Origin: DAOUAJ01 sp034433615
Lineage (GTDB): Bacteria > Chloroflexota > Anaerolineae > DUEN01
Direction: 5' to 3'
Length of the DNA stretch: 8,115 nucleotides
Assembly (NCBI GenBank): GCA_034433615.1
Contig: DAOUAJ010000098.1
Coordinates: 1 to 8,115, forward strand
Every line of letters starts with the position of its first letter. Within the stretch, counting starts at the first letter, position 1. The translations under genes were made by a program, and so were the position numbers. The notes beneath the pieces were generated by a model. That model saw only the letters and a program-made list of their open reading frames with translations. It was not told the DNA's origin and ran no database searches. Of this stretch, positions 5,150-8,115 are shown piece by piece.

Positions 5150-5387
5150 AAGTTGAGCCAGGCGCGGTTTCCCTACCCTGGCCGGCCAAGACAGTTCCCC
5201 ATGCTGCCGGCGCCGCCACGACCGATGAAAAGGGCCCCCTCGTCCCTTGTTGCCTTATTGCCTTCCGCCTCCTTAATCGCCGAAGGTCCGGAACTCTACT
5301 TTCCGAGGGCTCGGTCGGGAGACCTTCGCCTATCGCAGGGGCGGCGGTTTTCAGGACAAGCAAACTGACGCTTAGCCCAGCGCTACG
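5150..5387. other. Non-coding spacer between queG and rex (convergent)
   Basis: No gene is supported here. Open frames on both strands are shadows without ribosome sites. The stretch 5239-5275 is a degenerate 7- to 8-bp-period pyrimidine-rich tract. A REP-like hairpin lies at 5281-5328. No standard terminator with a T-run is seen for either convergent gene, so the hairpin may serve that role. Confidence 0.6.
5281..5328. repeat. REP-like hairpin carrying the right copy of the 19-bp repeat
   Basis: CGAAGGTC (5281-5288) pairs with GACCTTCG (5321-5328). Inside, CGGAA (5289-5293) pairs with TTCCG (5301-5305). The right part, CTCGGTCGGGAGACCTTCG (5310-5328), is the exact reverse complement of 3820-3838. 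It resembles dispersed intergenic palindromic elements and may also stop transcription from both sides. Confidence 0.65.
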
Positions 5388-6005
5388 CTACAGGTAATAA
5401 GTCATACGTTGCAGACTGGCTACTGGATCGAGATGCTGCACTCGGACATTGGCCGGCACATTTAAGGTGGTGGGCGCATAATTAAGGATGGCGCGGATGC
5501 CGGACTCTACCAGCACATCAGCCACTTCCTGGGCCGCGGGAGCAGGTACGGCAATGATGGCTATCTGCCATCCATGTTCTCGAATGGCGCGGGGCAGCTC
5601 CTTAACATCTTGCACGACCAGTCGCCCTAACGACTGGCCAATCTTGGCCGGGTCATTATCGAATGCAGCGACGATGTTGAACCCCTTGCCCACGAATCCA
5701 CCGTAATTGGCCAACGCATGGCCCAGGTAACCTGCGCCGATCAGGACAACATCCCATACCCTGTCTACTTTTAAGATCTCCCGCAATTTATCGCGCAGGA
5801 AAGCAATATTATAGCCTCTTCCCTGCTTACCGAACTCTCCGAAGTGTGATAGGTCTTTGCGGATCTGAGCAGAGCCGACACCTAGACGGTTGCCCAACTC
5901 TTGCGAGGAGGTGATCTCTCGTCCCTCTTCTGCCAGATAGGTTAGCGTCCGCAAGTAGATAGGTAACCTGCCGATGACAATGTCTGGGACCGTTGTCTTA
6001 GCCAT
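5388..6005 (-). CDS. rex: Redox-sensing transcriptional repressor Rex
   Basis: A 205-residue homodimeric repressor that reads the NADH/NAD+ ratio: it binds operators when NAD+ is high and lets go when NADH rises, controlling fermentation, respiration and hydrogen genes. The N-terminal winged helix (about 1-80) has the family run PDIVIGRLPIYLRTLTYLAE, then TSSQELG and IRKDLSHFGEFGKQGRGYN (48-66). The Rossmann domain has LIGAGYLGHAL (88-98) for the dinucleotide and AAFDNDPAKIG (113-123). NYAPTTLNVP and the C-terminal swapped helix follow. Length is normal. Start: ATG 6005 with AGGAGG 8 nt upstream. The frame stays open to 6191, but that extension overlaps the promoter and lacks family sequence. 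A probable promoter (6141-6169) and a candidate Rex operator (6113-6130) at the transcription start suggest autoregulation, common in this family. Confidence 0.96.
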   Translation of the reverse strand: MAKTTVPDIVIGRLPIYLRTLTYLAEEGREITSSQELGNRLGVGSAQIRKDLSHFGEFGKQGRGYNIAFLRDKLREILKVDRVWDVVLIGAGYLGHALANYGGFVGKGFNIVAAFDNDPAKIGQSLGRLVVQDVKELPRAIREHGWQIAIIAVPAPAAQEVADVLVESGIRAILNYAPTTLNVPANVRVQHLDPVASLQRMTYYL

Positions 6006-6112
6006 AGAATGGGCCTCCTCTTGATCCTGATCTGGATCGCCTCTCCAGTGGTGCTGCGACGACGTGACAGGTGCAGCTTGCGTTTTCACTTCTCTGTCAT
6101 TTTGTTCGTTAT

Positions 6113-6130
6113 TTGTGCTAACTTTATGAA
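6113..6130. promoter_or_regulatory. rex: Candidate Rex operator in the rex leader
   Basis: TTGTGCTAACTTTATGAA compares with the Rex operator pattern TTGTGAA-N4-TTCACAA: one half keeps TTGTG, the other only its outer TT and AA. It starts about 4 bp past the predicted rex transcription start (near 6134, minus strand), a position where bound repressor would block transcription. The match is imperfect, and Chloroflexota Rex sites may differ. Confidence 0.4.
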
Positions 6131-6140
6131 CATCTATGCG

Positions 6141-6169
6141 ATAATACCATAGCCTGCCATGAAGAGCAA
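6141..6169 (-). promoter_or_regulatory. rex: Promoter of rex
   Basis: TTGCTC (6169-6164), a 17-bp spacer and TATTAT (6146-6141) on the minus strand, with TGG directly before the -10 hexamer (extended -10). The -35 hexamer is identical to that of the acetyltransferase promoter. The predicted leader is about 130 nt long. Confidence 0.6.
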
Positions 6170-6184
6170 TTGTTCTTATCCCTT

Positions 6185-6213
6185 TTGACAACTGGCGCAG
6201 CGCGCGTTAAGAT
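6185..6213 (+). promoter_or_regulatory. Promoter of the kinase-regulator operon, leaderless configuration
   Basis: Consensus TTGACA (6185-6190), a 17-bp spacer and TAAGAT (6208-6213). Transcription would start at about 6219-6221, only 2-4 nt before ATG 6223. No Shine-Dalgarno sequence precedes that ATG, which fits a leaderless mRNA. Confidence 0.65.
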
Positions 6214-6222
6214 AGTGGTGCT

Positions 6223-7791
6223 ATGTCTTCTCTTATGACTTATCAATTACGGCAACGTGAATACCTGCTCGAGATCAGCCGGGCGATGACGGCCCGGCTG
6301 GACCTTGGCTCTGTATTGCGGCTGATCCTGACTTACGCGGCCGAAATGGTTGACGCCCAATTCGGGTTGATCGCCCTGGTCGAGCCTGGTGGATCGCTGG
6401 AGGTGAGGGCCTCTTATGGCATCCCGGCCCAACTTCGGCCACGCTTCGCTCCGCTGTTGACCGATATCCCTCGCCTGGTAGATCTACAGCAACGCACCGG
6501 CTGGTATGTACCAGACCTGAACCTGCGCTTGAGCGCTGTGGCTACTGCGGTCGGTATGCCTCTGGATCAGGTGATCTCGCTGCCGTTGGAGGTTGACGAT
6601 GAGTTGCTGGGGGTCATTTACCTCTTCCGCGCCGGGAGCGTGGCCTTCTCCAGCAACGATCGTCGGGTGCTGATGGCGTTTGCAGCCCAGGCGGCCATCG
6701 CTGTGCGCAACGCCCGATTGTATTCCGAGCTGGTGGCCGGAAAGCAGCGGCTGGACGCCATCATTGAGAATTCGGCCGATGGGATCATGATCCTCGACCC
6801 GGAACGCCGCATCGAGACCATCAATCGGGCGTTGTTGAACATGATAGGCTGGCCCCGTGAGAAGGCATTGGGCCAGCCTTGCTACAAGGTCCTGAAACTG
6901 CAAAATATCACAGGGAACGACCTTTGCCAGGCTGAAGATGCGGAGGTCAATCTGCCTCGCCAGGGCACTATCTACGTAGAAGGTGATCTCATACGGCCCA
7001 GTGGCGCCCGTATCGTGGTGGGGGTCCGCTACACGCCGCTGTGGAACGAGGCGGGACAATTACGGAATATCATCGTCAACGTCGTGGACATCACCCGTTT
7101 CCGCGAGGCGGAGGAGATGAAGAGCACCTTCATCTCCGTGATCTCCCACGAATTGAAAACGCCGGTTGCCCTGATCAAGGGATATGCCACCACCCTGGCC
7201 CGGGAGGATGCCCACTGGGATGAGCAGACGCTGCGCGAGGGGTTGCAGGTCATCGAGGAGGAGAGTGATCGCCTAAACAGCCTGATTGATAACCTTCTTG
7301 ACGCCTCTCGCATTCAAGCTGGCGTGCTCAAGCTGGAACAGGGAGATGTGAATATTCCGCAACTGGTGCGCCAGGTAATCGAACGCTTCGCTACCCAGTC
7401 GGACCAGCACAAGTTCGAAGTAGATTTCCCCGACGATTTTCCCGTTATCCTGGCGGATGAGGAGAGGCTACGCCAGGTGCTCAATAATCTGGTCAGTAAC
7501 GCGATCAAGTACTCGCCTGAAGGCGGAGTGGTTCGGGTCGGCGGGTGGGCTGATCAAGAGTCGGTGACCGTCTACGTGGCTGACCAGGGGATCGGCATCC
7601 CACCGGAGGAGCAGGGGCGGTTGTTCGCGCGATTCTATCGTGTGGACTCCAGCTTGCGCCGCAAGACCCAGGGCGCTGGTCTGGGGCTGTTCCTGTGCAA
7701 ATCTCTGATCGAAGCGCATGGCGGACAGATCTGGTTCCGCTCGGAGCCGGGTAAAGGCTCCACATTTTTCTTCTCTTTGCCCCGCCGCTAA
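6223..7791 (+). CDS. Soluble sensor histidine kinase, GAF-PAS-HisKA-HATPase
   Basis: A 522-residue cytoplasmic kinase with no membrane helix or signal peptide. A GAF domain spans about 19-165 (LEISRAMTARLDLGSVLRLI, ending FAAQAAIAVRNARLYSEL). A PAS domain spans about 175-292 (LDAIIENSADGIMILDPERR, ending in VVDITRFREAEEMK). The dimerisation/phosphotransfer helix carries the H-box FISVISHELKTP with phospho-accepting His309. The ATPase domain (about 410-520) has the N-box NNLVSNAIKYS (421-431), G1 DQGIGIP (454-460), the F-box and G2 GAGLGLFL (484-491), all intact, so it should be active. The ligand is unknown; two PAS cysteines (C220, C235) could be redox- or metal-sensitive, but this is a guess. 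ATG 6223 lacks a ribosome site and follows its promoter by a few bases. It is cotranscribed with the response regulator 14 bp downstream and divergent from rex. Confidence 0.95.
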   Translation: MSSLMTYQLRQREYLLEISRAMTARLDLGSVLRLILTYAAEMVDAQFGLIALVEPGGSLEVRASYGIPAQLRPRFAPLLTDIPRLVDLQQRTGWYVPDLNLRLSAVATAVGMPLDQVISLPLEVDDELLGVIYLFRAGSVAFSSNDRRVLMAFAAQAAIAVRNARLYSELVAGKQRLDAIIENSADGIMILDPERRIETINRALLNMIGWPREKALGQPCYKVLKLQNITGNDLCQAEDAEVNLPRQGTIYVEGDLIRPSGARIVVGVRYTPLWNEAGQLRNIIVNVVDITRFREAEEMKSTFISVISHELKTPVALIKGYATTLAREDAHWDEQTLREGLQVIEEESDRLNSLIDNLLDASRIQAGVLKLEQGDVNIPQLVRQVIERFATQSDQHKFEVDFPDDFPVILADEERLRQVLNNLVSNAIKYSPEGGVVRVGGWADQESVTVYVADQGIGIPPEEQGRLFARFYRVDSSLRRKTQGAGLGLFLCKSLIEAHGGQIWFRSEPGKGSTFFFSLPRR

Positions 7792-7805
7792 GTGAGGTTA
7801 AGCCT

Positions 7806-8115
7806 ATGCCTTTGCCTGATCATCCCTTGATCCTGGTGGTGGACGATGAGCAGCGCATGGTGCGTTTCGTGCGCATGAACCTGGAGCTCGAAGGGTTTCG
7901 AGTTACGGAAGCCTACAACGGTCTGGAGGCATTGGACAAGGTACGAGAAACCCTGCCTGATTTGGTCCTCCTGGACGTCGCCATGCCCGAGATGGACGGC
8001 TTCGAGACTCTGGCCCGGTTACGAGAGTTCTCCAGCGTGCCCGTGATCATGCTGACGGTACGGGCCGAGGAAGAAGATCGCATCCTGGGCCTGGACCTGG
8101 GAGCGGACGATTACG
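7806..8115 (+). CDS. Response regulator receiver domain, probably OmpR/PhoB type (3' end outside window)
   Basis: The 103 visible residues form most of a receiver domain: ILVVDDEQ with acidic Asp13/Asp14, phospho-accepting Asp57 in LVLLDVAMPEMDGFE, Thr84 in PVIMLTVRAEEEDRI and the GLDLGADDY stretch that precedes the conserved Lys, just outside the window. The GADDY ending and MPEMDG turn are typical of the OmpR/PhoB group, in which a winged-helix DNA-binding domain follows, but this part cannot be seen. ATG 7806 has GTGAGG 8 nt upstream. It lies 14 bp behind the kinase gene on the same strand, so the two very likely form a cognate pair: His309 of the kinase would phosphorylate Asp57. Confidence 0.95.
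   Translation, partial: MPLPDHPLILVVDDEQRMVRFVRMNLELEGFRVTEAYNGLEALDKVRETLPDLVLLDVAMPEMDGFETLARLREFSSVPVIMLTVRAEEEDRILGLDLGADDY

Noticed and set aside
5170..5240. Minus-strand stretch reading IGRGGAGSMGNCLGRPG, faintly like small glycine-rich zinc proteins
   Set aside because: The expected second Cys pair is missing, a stop follows at once and there is no start or ribosome site; too weak to call even a relic.
5146..5397. Plus-strand open frames in the queG-rex spacer
   Set aside because: They span the REP-like hairpin and the pyrimidine-rich tract, have no good ribosome site and no recognisable protein family.
6006..6191. 62-codon N-terminal extension of Rex
   Set aside because: It runs through the rex promoter and candidate operator, is not Rex-like, and ATG 6005 has AGGAGG and gives the normal family length.
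6223..8115. Assigning PhoR/PhoB or ResE/ResD names to the kinase-regulator pair
   Set aside because: The domain layout (GAF-PAS, no membrane helices) does not fit those sensors and the regulator's output domain is outside the window.

Overview
The window looks like chromosomal DNA of a GC-rich bacterium. The style of the genes suggests Chloroflexota (Anaerolineae/Caldilineae-like): a Rex repressor facing a soluble GAF-PAS histidine kinase, a CelD/BioF2-type acetyltransferase, a sugar ABC permease, and short 7-bp-period repeats between genes. This placement is inferred from gene content and protein similarity remembered from the families, not from a search. No phage, insertion sequence, CRISPR array, tRNA or rRNA is visible.

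Layout. 1-529 (-): 5' part of a MalF/UgpA-type sugar ABC permease running off the left edge. Its good extended -10 promoter (641-669) diverges from that of the next gene. 793-1719 (+): an N-terminal-nucleophile hydrolase of the aspartylglucosaminidase/isoaspartyl peptidase family. 1742-2785 (-): a CelD/BioF2-type GNAT acetyltransferase with a TTG start. These two genes converge on one 12-bp perfect hairpin that also encodes the last codons of the acetyltransferase.

2886-3919 has no intact gene and reads as a gene graveyard. It holds a cyclopropane-fatty-acid-synthase relic (-) with a nonsense codon and a large internal deletion. It also holds the C-terminal relic of a probable solute-binding protein (+), still with a strong promoter in front and a terminator behind, and a 17-residue relic of the first membrane helix of a sugar permease (+). 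Two inverted 7-bp-period repeat arrays follow, with one copy of a 19-bp sequence between them.

3920-5149 (+): queG, epoxyqueuosine reductase, with a 7-bp-period repeat apparently accommodated in frame in a linker. The 19-bp sequence recurs in inverted orientation just beyond queG (5310-5328), inside a REP-like hairpin.

5388-6005 (-): rex, the NADH/NAD+-sensing repressor, with a promoter and a candidate Rex operator at its start site. Divergent from it, 6223-7791 (+) encodes a soluble GAF-PAS histidine kinase whose promoter lies so close to the ATG that the mRNA is probably leaderless. 14 bp further on (7806 to the right edge) is its partner response regulator. Rex and the two-component pair share an intergenic region and may both belong to redox or energy-state control, but that link is inferred only from position.
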